Below are positions 54,682-63,680 of a stretch of 64,000 nucleotides of DNA, one piece after another. The notes below the pieces were generated by a model, which saw only the letters and a list, made by a program, of their open reading frames with translations, made no database searches and was not told where the DNA came from. Both the position numbers and the translations under genes were made by a program. Numbering within the stretch: position 1 is the first letter of the stretch; every line of letters begins with the position of its first letter. This DNA is from Arcticibacter sp041902385. Lineage in GTDB: Bacteria > Bacteroidota > Bacteroidia > Sphingobacteriales > Sphingobacteriaceae. The stretch is taken from assembly GCF_041902385.1 (NCBI RefSeq), contig NZ_CP169244.1, positions 1,860,001 through 1,924,000 of the forward strand, in the 5' to 3' direction.

Positions 54682-55010
54682 TGTTCAGCCTGAACTCCTC
54701 GCATCGATATTTCCTCTATCAGGGCCATTGTGATATGCGTAAAAGTTTTGATGGCCTTTGCGGGCTGGTCACCTCCGAGCTAAACAGAGAAGTATCTTCA
54801 GGAGAAGTCTTCGTCTTTCTCAACCGCCAGCGCACCCATATAAAGCTTCTACACTGGGAACACGGCGGCTTCGTTCTTTACTATAAGCGGCTTGAGCAGG
54901 GCACTTTCCCCACTCCTAAAAAGGAGCATCTGAGCTGGGCCGAGCTGGTGCTGATGATCGAAGGGATACAGGTTCAGAAGAGCCGCCAGTTACGCCGCTA
55001 CCAGGCATAA
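54681..55010 (+). CDS. tnpB: IS66 accessory protein TnpB (Orf2), copy 2
   Basis: The 109-residue IS66 Orf2 protein, identical to copy 1 (DMRKSFDGLCGLV, LLHWEHGGFVLYYKRLE). One-base overlap with tnpA; 50 bases before tnpC. Confidence 0.93.
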   Translation: MFSLNSSHRYFLYQGHCDMRKSFDGLCGLVTSELNREVSSGEVFVFLNRQRTHIKLLHWEHGGFVLYYKRLEQGTFPTPKKEHLSWAELVLMIEGIQVQKSRQLRRYQA

Positions 55011-55060
55011 AAAGTGGCTTTTTTCTTGCAATGACAGCCTTTTTTGTGTAATTTCATGCC

Positions 55061-56728
55061 ATGGATACGGCACTGGAATACCTCTCAAAAGAGGAGTTGA
55101 TTGCTCTTTTGAGACGAGAACAAAAGGCCGTAGAAACCCATCAAAAAGCAGCTTCTTCCCTGGAAGCAAAAACTATTAAACAGGAAGAAGAAATCACCTA
55201 CCTCAAAGCCCGTGTCGATCTTTTAGAGCGCCTGCAGTTCGGCCAGAAGCGAGAACGCTTTGAAGGTGACCCTGCACAAGGGGTATTGCCATTTGAAGCT
55301 CCCCCAGAAGAAGAAGCCTTTCAAGAGGAAGAAATCAAAGAACAGATCACCTATACCCGCAAAAAGCAGTCTTTGCATAAAGGCCGTGCTGCCTTGCCTG
55401 CACACTTGCCGGTAGAAGAAATTGAGATCCACCCTGAGGGTGATCTAACGGATATGGTCTGCATTGGAAAGGATATAACCGAAGAACTGGAATGTGAGCC
55501 TGCCCGCTTCTTTATCCGCCGCTACATTCGCTATAAATATGTCGCTAAAAATACAGAAGGAGTAAAAACCGGAGAACTTCCCGAACGAGTCATTGATAAA
55601 GGGATTCCGGGAGCAGGGCTGCTGGCCATGATCCTTACTGATAAGTATGTTGACCATCTCCCTTTGTACCGACAGAAGCAACGCTTCGCCCGGGAAAACA
55701 TCCCCATAGCCTCCTCTACCATTGAAGGCTGGGTCAAACAGGCGCTGGAAAGACTGGAACCACTCTACCAGCAACTCAGGTTTGATATCAAAGCCAAAGG
55801 GTATTTACAGGTCGATGAGACCTCGATCAAAGTATTGGAAAGCGAAAAGAAAGGTGCTGCCCATATGGGCTGGTATTGGGTCTACCATAGTCCTTTGGAT
55901 GGATTGGTGCTGATGGACTATCAGCCTACCCGGGGTGCGGCAGCCACTACGGAGATGCTGAAACACTTTAGAGGATACCTCCAGAGTGACGGGTACGCCG
56001 TCTACCAAAAGATAGGACAGCGGACAGAAGTAACACCGGTAGCCTGCTGGGCTCATGCCAGAAGAGAGTTTGAACGGGCACTGGATAATGATAAAACCAG
56101 GGCAACCAAAGCCTTGTCGCTTATCCAGGCTTTATATGCAGTAGAGCGAAAGGCAAAAGAGGAAGGACTGAGTGCCCAGCAAATCAAAGCGCTTCGCCTG
56201 GAAGAATCTCTTCCGGTGATCAATGAACTGGGAAAATGGATCTTTCATGAGGTAAAGAATACCTTACCCAAAAGCCAGATCGGGAAGGCTATGCGCTATG
56301 CCATGGAGCGTTGGGATAAGCTAAGCGCCTATCTGCAGGACGGAAGCTTGTTGATTGACAATAACCAAATCGAGAATGCACTGAGGCCCATCTCTCTGGG
56401 TCGCAAGAACTACCTCTTTGCAGGAAGCCATGATGCAGCTGCCAGAGCAGGGATGATCTATTCCTTTTTCGCCATCTGCAAAAAGCATGAGGTGAATCCG
56501 CTGCAGTGGTTGAAACACGCCCTGCAAAACGTCATGACCATTAACCATAAGAACATTCGTGACCTCTATCCGCAGAATTATAAGAAACTAATCGAGTCCC
56601 AAAAGATGGGTTCGTCGGGCGGATACGCGAAAGGTTCTGTTAAAGCGCTCGACCAGACTGTTTTGGGTGGGCTTTCCTGGCTGGATATATTCCCACTCAA
56701 TCCCCTGGCCCTGACACCACTGGCTTAA
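55061..56728 (+). CDS. tnpC: IS66 transposase TnpC, copy 2
   Basis: Same DDE transposase as copy 1. The frame runs through the terminal repeat (MGSSGGY) into IS3 DNA and stops 102 bases outside the element, adding about 33 residues. So neither copy of this IS contains a stop codon for its own transposase. Confidence 0.92.
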   Translation: MDTALEYLSKEELIALLRREQKAVETHQKAASSLEAKTIKQEEEITYLKARVDLLERLQFGQKRERFEGDPAQGVLPFEAPPEEEAFQEEEIKEQITYTRKKQSLHKGRAALPAHLPVEEIEIHPEGDLTDMVCIGKDITEELECEPARFFIRRYIRYKYVAKNTEGVKTGELPERVIDKGIPGAGLLAMILTDKYVDHLPLYRQKQRFARENIPIASSTIEGWVKQALERLEPLYQQLRFDIKAKGYLQVDETSIKVLESEKKGAAHMGWYWVYHSPLDGLVLMDYQPTRGAAATTEMLKHFRGYLQSDGYAVYQKIGQRTEVTPVACWAHARREFERALDNDKTRATKALSLIQALYAVERKAKEEGLSAQQIKALRLEESLPVINELGKWIFHEVKNTLPKSQIGKAMRYAMERWDKLSAYLQDGSLLIDNNQIENALRPISLGRKNYLFAGSHDAAARAGMIYSFFAICKKHEVNPLQWLKHALQNVMTINHKNIRDLYPQNYKKLIESQKMGSSGGYAKGSVKALDQTVLGGLSWLDIFPLNPLALTPLA

Positions 56729-57197
56729 AATGCCAGCCACAAACTCGGGCCCATTGTCAGATCGGATCTTTTCAGGCTTGCCTCTCCACTCGATTAACTG
56801 TTCCAGCTCGCGTATGACCCTTTGGGCCGGGAGTCCGGTATCTACAGCAATGGAAATGGATATTCCGCTGCAAAGTGCACCACTCTTCCGCTCGATAGTA
56901 CACCACTAATTCCGCTGCAAAGTACACCAGTCAATCCATGCGGTTAGGGGTAGCGATTGTTGGATACTGTTCCAGATAAGGTAAAAGCTACGGCTTTTAT
57001 CGGCTGACATTCCGACACAAACTACACCAATTATTCCGCTGGAAAGTACACCAGTTCCGGGAGTTTAACAGCCAATGTATAGGTTTAGCAATTCGACTAA
57101 ACGCACATATGGTGGGTATTTCGGAGGGACAGTGCCAGTTATTTCGGTCAAACCGTGCCACTTTAAAAGATCGCACAATTATATAAAAAAGTGAGTA

Positions 57198-57935
57198 TTA
57201 TTCCTGTTTTAGTATTCCTTTTCTTAGAGAATGACCTTTAAGGTCGATCCTATGTGAGGAGTTGACGGCACGATCAAGGATGGCATCAGCAATAGTGCCT
57301 TCTCCACCAATAATTTCGTACCACCCGGAAACGGGTATTTGAGAGGATATAACGGTTGACTTTTTTCCATGCCGGTCATCGATAATATCCATCAGCGTTT
57401 CCCTGTCCTGATTGTCAAAAGCCTGAAGGCCAAAGTCATCAAGAATCAGCAGGTCCATTTTCGTCAGTTTTTCCAACTCCTTAAGGTAAGTTCCATCGAC
57501 TTTGCTCAATTTTAGCTTCTTAAAGAGTCTGGCTGTAACGGTGTACATTGTTTTTATTCCTGAAAGACAGGCCTGGTGCCCCAGCGCTTGCGATAGGTAA
57601 CTCTTGCCTGTGCCGGAAGCGCCGCAGATAATGATATTCTCTTTTCGTGATATAAAATCAAGTGTAGCAAGCCGGGCGAACATATTTCTGTCCAGATTCC
57701 TCTCTGCCGAGTAGTTGATGTCAGTAAGATTGGCATTCTGCCTAAAGGCGGCTTGTTTCAATAGCCGCTCAGTCTTATTGTTTTCCCGATCTTCCCACTG
57801 ATGATCGGTCAGCAGGGCCAGATATTCATCGCAAGTCATTCCATCAAGCCTGTTTTGCTCCACGTGCTGGAGATGTAACCGGGCCATGGCACCCAGGCGC
57901 ATGCTCCGTAATTTGTCAATTGTCTGATTGTTCAT
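57198..57935 (-). CDS. istB: IS21 B helper ATPase IstB
   Basis: A 245-residue AAA+ ATPase: CGASGTGKSYL (Walker A), LLILDDFGLQ (Walker B), SSQIPVSGWY. Only moderately similar to IstB of copy A. Follows its istA by 17 bases. Confidence 0.95.
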   Translation of the reverse strand: MNNQTIDKLRSMRLGAMARLHLQHVEQNRLDGMTCDEYLALLTDHQWEDRENNKTERLLKQAAFRQNANLTDINYSAERNLDRNMFARLATLDFISRKENIIICGASGTGKSYLSQALGHQACLSGIKTMYTVTARLFKKLKLSKVDGTYLKELEKLTKMDLLILDDFGLQAFDNQDRETLMDIIDDRHGKKSTVISSQIPVSGWYEIIGGEGTIADAILDRAVNSSHRIDLKGHSLRKGILKQE

Positions 57936-57952
57936 TGTTCTGTCTTTTATTG

Positions 57953-59530
57953 TTACTGATAAGCGGAGGCTCCGCGAATATTGCTGTGAAAAGGGATATG
58001 AGGTTCAGCCTGTCGCGGCTCCTGGCCAGACAGGGGTACCTTATCCATATTGTTTTTAAGGATGTTTTTTATGCGGCTGTACGAGCAGGCATCCATATCC
58101 AAAGCCCTTTTGCAGGCATCGTTGAGCCTCTGGGAGCCATAGGCCCGGTATAACTGGATGACACCCAGGGCCCGCTTGTAGCCAATCTCCGGGTAATCCT
58201 GCGATGTCACTATCTTTTCCACACACGTTAGTACATGCTCCCCATGTAACGCTGCTTTCTTCCTGAAAAACTCCGGGCTCCAGTCTGAGTAAAACCGATG
58301 CGTGCTGCTCAAGTGATCTTTGTTGGTGTTATAGCTTCCTCTGGTCTGATTACGCTGGTGCAGGGCAATCCTTTCCTGATTATAGAATACTTCGACCCTA
58401 CTTTGGGTATAATGGATCGAGGTCTTCTTTCCGATATACCGGTGGGGAACACTATAGTAGCTGTTATCCGGCGAAAAGTAAACATATCCCATTTTCTGGA
58501 CTTTAGCTCTTTTATAGTCCTTCAGTTCATAGGGCTGGGCAGGCAGTTCTTTGAGATATTGCCGCTCAATACTCTGGAAGAGTTCGATACGGCTGGATTC
58601 CTTTCGCTTGAACAGAAGGTTGTTGTAACTCTTCAGAAGTATAGCGATCTCTTTGTTGAGATCTTCCAGCGAGAAGAAGGTCATCTCCCGTAATGGATAA
58701 TAGATCCGTTGATAAACCAGATGTACCGCATTCTCAACCAATGCTTTATCCTGAGGTGAGTACCCGCGTGTAGGATTGATTACACAGTTGTAGTGCCGGG
58801 CAAAGTCTTTGAAGCTCCGGTTGATATCCGCTTCATATTTACTCGCCCGGTTAACGGCTGACTTTAGGTTGTCCGATATAATAGCCCTGGGGGCTCCGCC
58901 ATAGAAACGCAGGGCCTGGTTACAGCACGAAATCAGGTCATTCCGTTTTTGGCTCATACAGGCCCGAACGTAGGTGTACTGACTGCAGGGAAGAATGGCC
59001 ACAAATACTTCCACGGCAATAAGCTCTCCTGTTTGCTTATTAATTACATGCAGCTTCTTTCCGGCGAAATCGATGAACATCTCTTCACCGGCTACATGAT
59101 CAAGTTTCATGGAGCCCTTCTCCTTAGGATATTTACGACGGTAATGCTCAAGGAATTGGGTATAACTGTAAGGTTCCCGGGCCTGCTCTACGTATTGCTG
59201 ATAGTGGTGCAAAGAAGTGAACCCCGGATGGTTCCGGGCTTTGTTGACCCCTTCAAAATACAACATAAGTTCGTTATGCCGTTTTGTATCAACGGTGGTA
59301 TGTGAGGAAAACAACTCGGATAAATCAGCATTCTCAAAGACTAAGAGCTCTTCCAGCGGGATGCCGCTTGCTTCAAACATCTGCATATAGGTGTTAACCG
59401 TATTCCGGGAGATTCCTAATATAGAGCCTATCCTGCGGTTGCTGGTACCATCAAGATGTAATGTAATTATTTGTTTCAAATCCATCGGATCAAGTAGATT
59501 GGCCATGTCGCTGTATATATAAAGCGGCAA
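57953..59530 (-). CDS. istA: IS21 B transposase IstA
   Basis: A 525-residue DDE transposase with an N-terminal helix-turn-helix (SNRRIGSILGISRNTVNTY), and catalytic residues in EEMFIDFAGKK, AIISDNLKSA and DKALVENAVHLVYQRIY. The start MANLLDPMD eight codons in is an alternative. Confidence 0.94.
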   Translation of the reverse strand: MPLYIYSDMANLLDPMDLKQIITLHLDGTSNRRIGSILGISRNTVNTYMQMFEASGIPLEELLVFENADLSELFSSHTTVDTKRHNELMLYFEGVNKARNHPGFTSLHHYQQYVEQAREPYSYTQFLEHYRRKYPKEKGSMKLDHVAGEEMFIDFAGKKLHVINKQTGELIAVEVFVAILPCSQYTYVRACMSQKRNDLISCCNQALRFYGGAPRAIISDNLKSAVNRASKYEADINRSFKDFARHYNCVINPTRGYSPQDKALVENAVHLVYQRIYYPLREMTFFSLEDLNKEIAILLKSYNNLLFKRKESSRIELFQSIERQYLKELPAQPYELKDYKRAKVQKMGYVYFSPDNSYYSVPHRYIGKKTSIHYTQSRVEVFYNQERIALHQRNQTRGSYNTNKDHLSSTHRFYSDWSPEFFRKKAALHGEHVLTCVEKIVTSQDYPEIGYKRALGVIQLYRAYGSQRLNDACKRALDMDACSYSRIKNILKNNMDKVPLSGQEPRQAEPHIPFHSNIRGASAYQ

Positions 59531-59672
59531 GGTAGTTCCTTGATCTATTAAAGTGGCACAAAACGAACCGTAATGGTAATGGTCAAATCAAACTATAATG
59601 GCATCATTTGAACCGTAAGAGCTGGCATCATCTGACCGAATTGGCTGGCACCATTCGAACCGTAATATCCAT

Positions 59673-61244
59673 ATGGCAAATAAGCTTCTAGGCATGCATA
59701 AGATTAGACAGATACTACTTTTCCTGGATCGAGGTGCTTCTCAGCGCACCATTGAAAAGGAAGTTAAGATTAACCGGCGTACGGTAGCCTCCTACCTGGA
59801 AAAGTTTCGCCAGACAGGCTTTAGCCCTAAAGAGCTGTTGACCTTCAATGATGAGGATCTGGAAGGCTATCTGGGCTTAGCAAAGACAGTCCTACCGGAG
59901 GATACTGACCCCAGAAAAATTCACTTCAACAGCCTGAGGGAGTACTTTAGAAGTGAATTAAAAAGAACCGGTGTTACCCGTTTATTACTTTGGCAGGAGT
60001 ACATCAGTGAATATCCCGAGGGCTTCCAGTATTCGAGATTCTGTGAGCTTCTTCAAGAACACATTAAGATCAATAGTGCGGTGATGCATTTTGATCACCA
60101 GCCAGGAAAAATGCTTCAGGTTGATTTTGCCGGAGATGAACTTCATTATGTTGATCTCTCAAGCGGAGAAGTGATCAAGTGTCCGGTATTTGTTGCGGTA
60201 CTCCCATTTAGCAGCTATAGTTACGTTGAGGCCCTCAGAGATGCTAAGCTTCCTCAGGTTGTGTCAGCCCTGAATCATGCCCTGGAATACTTTAGCGGCG
60301 TTCCGCTGGCAGCTAAGTCCGATAATATGAAGCAATGGGTAGCTAAAAGCAACCGTTATGAACCGGTGTTCACCCAGATGCTGGAGCAATGGGCCAATCA
60401 CAATCACATTGCCCTGCTGGCAGCCAGACCCTATAAACCTACCGATAAGCCCTCGGTGGAAAATACGGTTAAAATTGTTTATCAACGTATATACGCACAT
60501 CTTCGCAATGAGACCTTTCACAGTATCCAGGCACTTAATCGGGCCATCAAAGAGAAGTTGAACGATCACCATAGCCTGAACTTTCAACGAAAAGCTTTTA
60601 GTCGCCAGGAACTATTCGAGCAAGAAAAGGAGTTCTTACAGCCACTACCTGCTTTGCCCTATGTCATCCGCCATTATACCAGAGCCAAAGTGCAAAAGAA
60701 CTATCATGTAGTGGTGGGAGAAGACTGGCACTTCTACAGCGTGCCTTATCGTTATATCGGCAAAGAAGTGCGTATCAGCTATTGCCAGGATACTGTAGAA
60801 ATCTACGATCAGGCAAGCCGCATCGCTGTTCATACCCGCAACTTTAAAAAACACGGTTATACAACCCTGAGAGAACATATGCCTGATGCTCATCGTCAGG
60901 TGAAAGTACAGGGAGGATGGGATCCGGACTATTACCTTAAAAAAGCAGCAGAATGCGGCCCCTCTACCAAGGTGTATTTTCAGAAGGTTATGGAGAGTAA
61001 ACTAATTATTGATCAGGCCTATACGTCCTGTCAGGGCTTGTTAAGACTGGCTGCAACCTATGGACATCACCGCACTGAGGCAGCTTGCAAGCGGGCTTTA
61101 AAGGGGTATAAGTTCACCTATACAGCCGTGAAAAACATTCTGGAGAACAATATGGATCTTTTGGAAGAGGCCTCGCCGGCTGCTTACCAGATCCCCCTCC
61201 ATGATAATCTGCGCGGAGCAGAGGCTTACATGGAATCTGAATAG
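59673..61244 (+). CDS. istA: IS21 transposase IstA, copy A
   Basis: 523 residues, the same protein as at 49801-51372. Its ATG (59673-59675) lies within the TATGG duplication made by IS21 B, so coding is intact, but its native upstream region is now 2.5 kb away and a new upstream sequence (the end of IS21 B) is in place. Confidence 0.95.
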   Translation: MANKLLGMHKIRQILLFLDRGASQRTIEKEVKINRRTVASYLEKFRQTGFSPKELLTFNDEDLEGYLGLAKTVLPEDTDPRKIHFNSLREYFRSELKRTGVTRLLLWQEYISEYPEGFQYSRFCELLQEHIKINSAVMHFDHQPGKMLQVDFAGDELHYVDLSSGEVIKCPVFVAVLPFSSYSYVEALRDAKLPQVVSALNHALEYFSGVPLAAKSDNMKQWVAKSNRYEPVFTQMLEQWANHNHIALLAARPYKPTDKPSVENTVKIVYQRIYAHLRNETFHSIQALNRAIKEKLNDHHSLNFQRKAFSRQELFEQEKEFLQPLPALPYVIRHYTRAKVQKNYHVVVGEDWHFYSVPYRYIGKEVRISYCQDTVEIYDQASRIAVHTRNFKKHGYTTLREHMPDAHRQVKVQGGWDPDYYLKKAAECGPSTKVYFQKVMESKLIIDQAYTSCQGLLRLAATYGHHRTEAACKRALKGYKFTYTAVKNILENNMDLLEEASPAAYQIPLHDNLRGAEAYMESE

Positions 61245-61259
61245 TAACATATATAAAAC

Positions 61260-61994
61260 ATGATGAATACACAAAACACAGTAGAACAGCTAAAAACGCT
61301 CAAACTCAACGGTATGGCCAAACGTTATGAAGCAGCGCTCAGCTTGCCCGTACACGAACTACAGGACACTCATGCTTTACTTGCCATGATGGTTCAGGCA
61401 GAAGTAGAATATCGGGAACATACCCGTACCCAGAAATATCTCAAATCCAGCAAGCTCCGCTATCATGCATTACCCGAGGACATCCTTTGTACACCTGAAA
61501 GAGGGATCAACAGGGAGCAGGTACTTCGCCTTTCGGACGGTATGTTTATAGAGAAGGGTGAAAATGTACTTATTACCGGAGCTACCGGTTGTGGTAAAAG
61601 CTTTCTGGCCTGCGCTTTAGGGCGCAGCGCCTGCTTGCTTGGCTACAAAACATTATACTTCAGTATGAATAAGTTCCTGGACGCTCTGGCTCAAGCAAGG
61701 TTAGATGGTACCTATTTGAAGTGGATCAAGAGCATCGCTGCACACCGCTTATTGATCCTGGACGACTTTGGCCTAAAAGGACTCACCAACGATGCCAGGA
61801 TCGCCTTGCTTGATATCCTTGAAGATCGGTATGGAAGCGGTGCAACAATCATCACCTCACAATTACCGGTAGACAACTGGTATAACTTCATTGAAGAGCC
61901 AACACTTGCAGATGCAATTATGGACAGATTGGCAGCTTCTGCACACAGAATCGCACTTGCAGGAAAATCCTTAAGAAAAAGAAAAAATCAGTAG
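61260..61994 (+). CDS. istB: IS21 helper ATPase IstB, copy A
   Basis: 244 residues, the same protein as at 49051-49785, with GATGCGKSF and LLILDDFGL. It follows istA by 15 bases. Confidence 0.95.
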   Translation: MMNTQNTVEQLKTLKLNGMAKRYEAALSLPVHELQDTHALLAMMVQAEVEYREHTRTQKYLKSSKLRYHALPEDILCTPERGINREQVLRLSDGMFIEKGENVLITGATGCGKSFLACALGRSACLLGYKTLYFSMNKFLDALAQARLDGTYLKWIKSIAAHRLLILDDFGLKGLTNDARIALLDILEDRYGSGATIITSQLPVDNWYNFIEEPTLADAIMDRLAASAHRIALAGKSLRKRKNQ

Positions 61995-62552
61995 GTTTGA
62001 ATTACTTAAATCTTCCGGTAACTGTACTGTTTGTTTAAGGTGTTTTTACCTCCGAAATAAGTGGTGTACTTTGCAGCGGAATGCTGGTGTACTTTCGTCG
62101 GAATATCTAGGAAAGAGCTTCCCGGTTAAAATCGTCAATCACGTTAAGTGTACGGATGGTCTTACCATTAGCCAGTGTATCATGCATGAAGTCCAGACTC
62201 CAGGTAATATTGGGACCAATGGGACACACTAAAGGCATCTTAACACGAGCGGGAAGCCGCTTCTTTCTTTTGCTACGCAGATTCAGTCGCATAGCTGTAT
62301 AGATGCGGTATACCCGCTTATGGTTCCACATATACTGTAACTTCCTCAGACGGTGAAACATCATCCAAAATCCCCACGTCTTGTGAAGGTCAGCCAGCAA
62401 GGATAGCTGCTCGATCACCTCAGAGTCGTCTTTCCTCTTTGCTTTATAGTAATAGACTGATGTGCTGATCATGAACAGCATACAGGCCTGCCGAAGGCTC
62501 ATCCGATACGTTTCTCTGGCGTATCCAACAAGCTCCCGCTTTTCGGCAGGCC

Positions 62553-62819
62553 CTAGAGCTTTTTTTCGATCACATCCTTTAAAACCGTTATTTGAAGCGC
62601 CTGTTCGGCTACGATCTTTTTATACTGGGAAAGCTCTTTCTCCATCTCCTTCATCTGCTTAAGCTGGGACAGATCCATTCCAGAATATTTGCTTTTCCAA
62701 TTGTAATACGTTCCCTGACTGATGCCATGCTCCCTGCAGATATCTGATACGCTCCTTCCGGACTCCTGTAAAGACAGGATCTTAATGATTTGTGCTTCTG
62801 TGAAAGTTGATTTTTTCAT
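62553..62819 (-). CDS. IS3 transposase OrfA, copy 2
   Basis: 88 residues, one residue different from copy 1 (KELSQYKK in place of KELGQYKK). Intact, but its OrfB partner is interrupted, so no OrfAB transposase can be made from this copy. Confidence 0.9.
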   Translation of the reverse strand: MKKSTFTEAQIIKILSLQESGRSVSDICREHGISQGTYYNWKSKYSGMDLSQLKQMKEMEKELSQYKKIVAEQALQITVLKDVIEKKL

Positions 62820-62879
62820 TACCCTAAATTTATAAAACTACTACATTTATTTCCGTAGCTGTTTTTAGGGAAGATTACA

Positions 62880-63096
62880 CTTCCTGTCCCCGTATGGGAA
62901 AGTCCTGCAGAATCACTTCATCAAAGAAGCCTTTTGAGAGTAACTTGTTGGTCTTATATTCTACCGGAATGGAGTTGATCTCTTCCAGGTAAATATGAAT
63001 CCCGGTAGTGTCTTTTTTGTGATCTGTCAATTGGAAATAATCGGATACCCCTTCAGGGATAATCAAGGGAAGTAGGGCTTTAAACGACTCGTGCAT
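62880..63096 (-). pseudogene. ISAon1 family transposase N-terminal-region protein, truncated
   Basis: Begins MHESFKALLPLIIPEGVSDY and ends at FDEVILQDFPIRG, the characteristic end of the ISAon1 N-terminal-region protein, where the IS3 end (62879) cuts it. Its 5' end region (63097-63150) matches the remnant at about 15300-15350. Confidence 0.75.
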
Positions 63097-63100
63097 CTAT

Positions 63101-63481
63101 CTAATTTCTGCACGCTAATATCTTACTTTTACTCTTCTCTCCACAACTTTTGTCCCTGTTCCATGAAACCTTGTTAAGCCATACAGAGGTATTAATTTCG
63201 CCGGGTAAATTAGGATCATCAAACCTGTCGCCGTATTTGATAAACTCATTTGGTTTAATGTCTAAATATTCCCCGCCAAATGAGTGGCCCTTCCCTGTGC
63301 TGAAATTAATAAAGCTCATTCTGAACCTACCGCCCACCTTAAAATCCATTTGATGTATCTCGCATATAAAGCCGTAAGGCGCTATCCAGTTGGAATGAGC
63401 ACCGGGCTCTGAAAATGCACGGAACAGTTTTTCAGGACTTACCTTAATTATACGATGCAACGACACGGTGTTGTTTTTCAT
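63101..63481 (-). pseudogene. SRPBCC (AHSA1-like) protein, truncated by ISAon1
   Basis: The first ~107 residues match Activator-of-Hsp90-homologue-type START-fold proteins: VSLHRIIKVSPEKLFRAFSE, NWIAPYGFICEI, VGGRFRMSF, GKGHSFGGEYLDI. After about SVWLNKVS the sequence turns into the ISAon1 end (AAAAGTAAGATATTAGCG in the complement), so the C-terminal helix is missing. Ligand unknown. Confidence 0.75.
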
Positions 63482-63680
63482 CTTTTTGAGTTAAATGTGA
63501 TTAATTCTATTTCTTTTTCCATATGGGTTGCTGCTCATTTGTTCTCCCATAGAGCGTATCTCTGGTTAAAGTTTATACTACAAAGATGGCGCACTACACC
63601 GAACTCGGTCTATTAGAAAAACGACAAATTCGAGGTGGATTACGACAAGGGATGCGTATCTTTAGGTAAGACCAATTCTT

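Larger units (their letters stand above)
54331..56626 (+). mobile_element. IS66 family insertion sequence, copy 2
   Basis: 2296 bp from GTACCCGCCCG to CGGGCGGATAC, flanked by the 8-bp duplication GCGAAAGG (54323-54330, 56627-56634), inserted in IS3 copy 2. The last base of each end differs between T and C, mirrored in copy 1. Confidence 0.95.
57113..59671 (-). mobile_element. IS21 family insertion sequence B, inside IS21 A
   Basis: 2559 bp with ends TGGGTATTTCGG and CCGTAATATCCA and the duplication TATGG (57108-57112, 59672-59676). The uninterrupted target can be read in copy A' at about 51362-51375. Its genes are unlike those of copy A, so it is a different IS21 species. Confidence 0.95.
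56857..62109 (+). mobile_element. IS21 family insertion sequence, copy A, interrupted by IS21 B
   Basis: From TGGATATTCCG to CGGAATATCTA, with the duplication GGAAA (56852-56856, 62110-62114) in IS3 orfB. Without IS21 B (2559 bp) and its 5-bp duplication the element is 2689 bp, exactly the length of copy A'. The left end carries repeated GCAAAGTACACCA-type motifs. Confidence 0.95.
54092..62557 (-). pseudogene. IS3 transposase OrfB, copy 2, in three pieces
   Basis: Pieces on the minus strand: N-terminus 62110-62557 (includes MSLRQACMLFMISTSVYYYK and SLDFMHDTL), middle 56627-56856, and C-terminus 54092-54330 (ending DSLVLNVAS). IS66 and IS21 sit between them. When joined, the frame is intact across the site where copy 1 has a one-base deletion. 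Confidence 0.88.
54080..62879 (-). mobile_element. IS3 family insertion sequence, copy 2, carrying nested IS66 and IS21
   Basis: Ends TGTAATCTTCCC (54080) and GGGAAGATTACA (62879). Subtracting the IS66 (2296 + 8-bp duplication) and the IS21 composite (5253 + 5-bp duplication) from 8800 bases leaves exactly 1238 bp, the IS3 length. The outermost layer of a four-element nest. Confidence 0.93.

Noticed and set aside
63597..63680. Short ORF before the GlxA-type gene
   Set aside because: About 28 codons, two competing frames, no recognisable domain; possibly leftover of a decayed gene.
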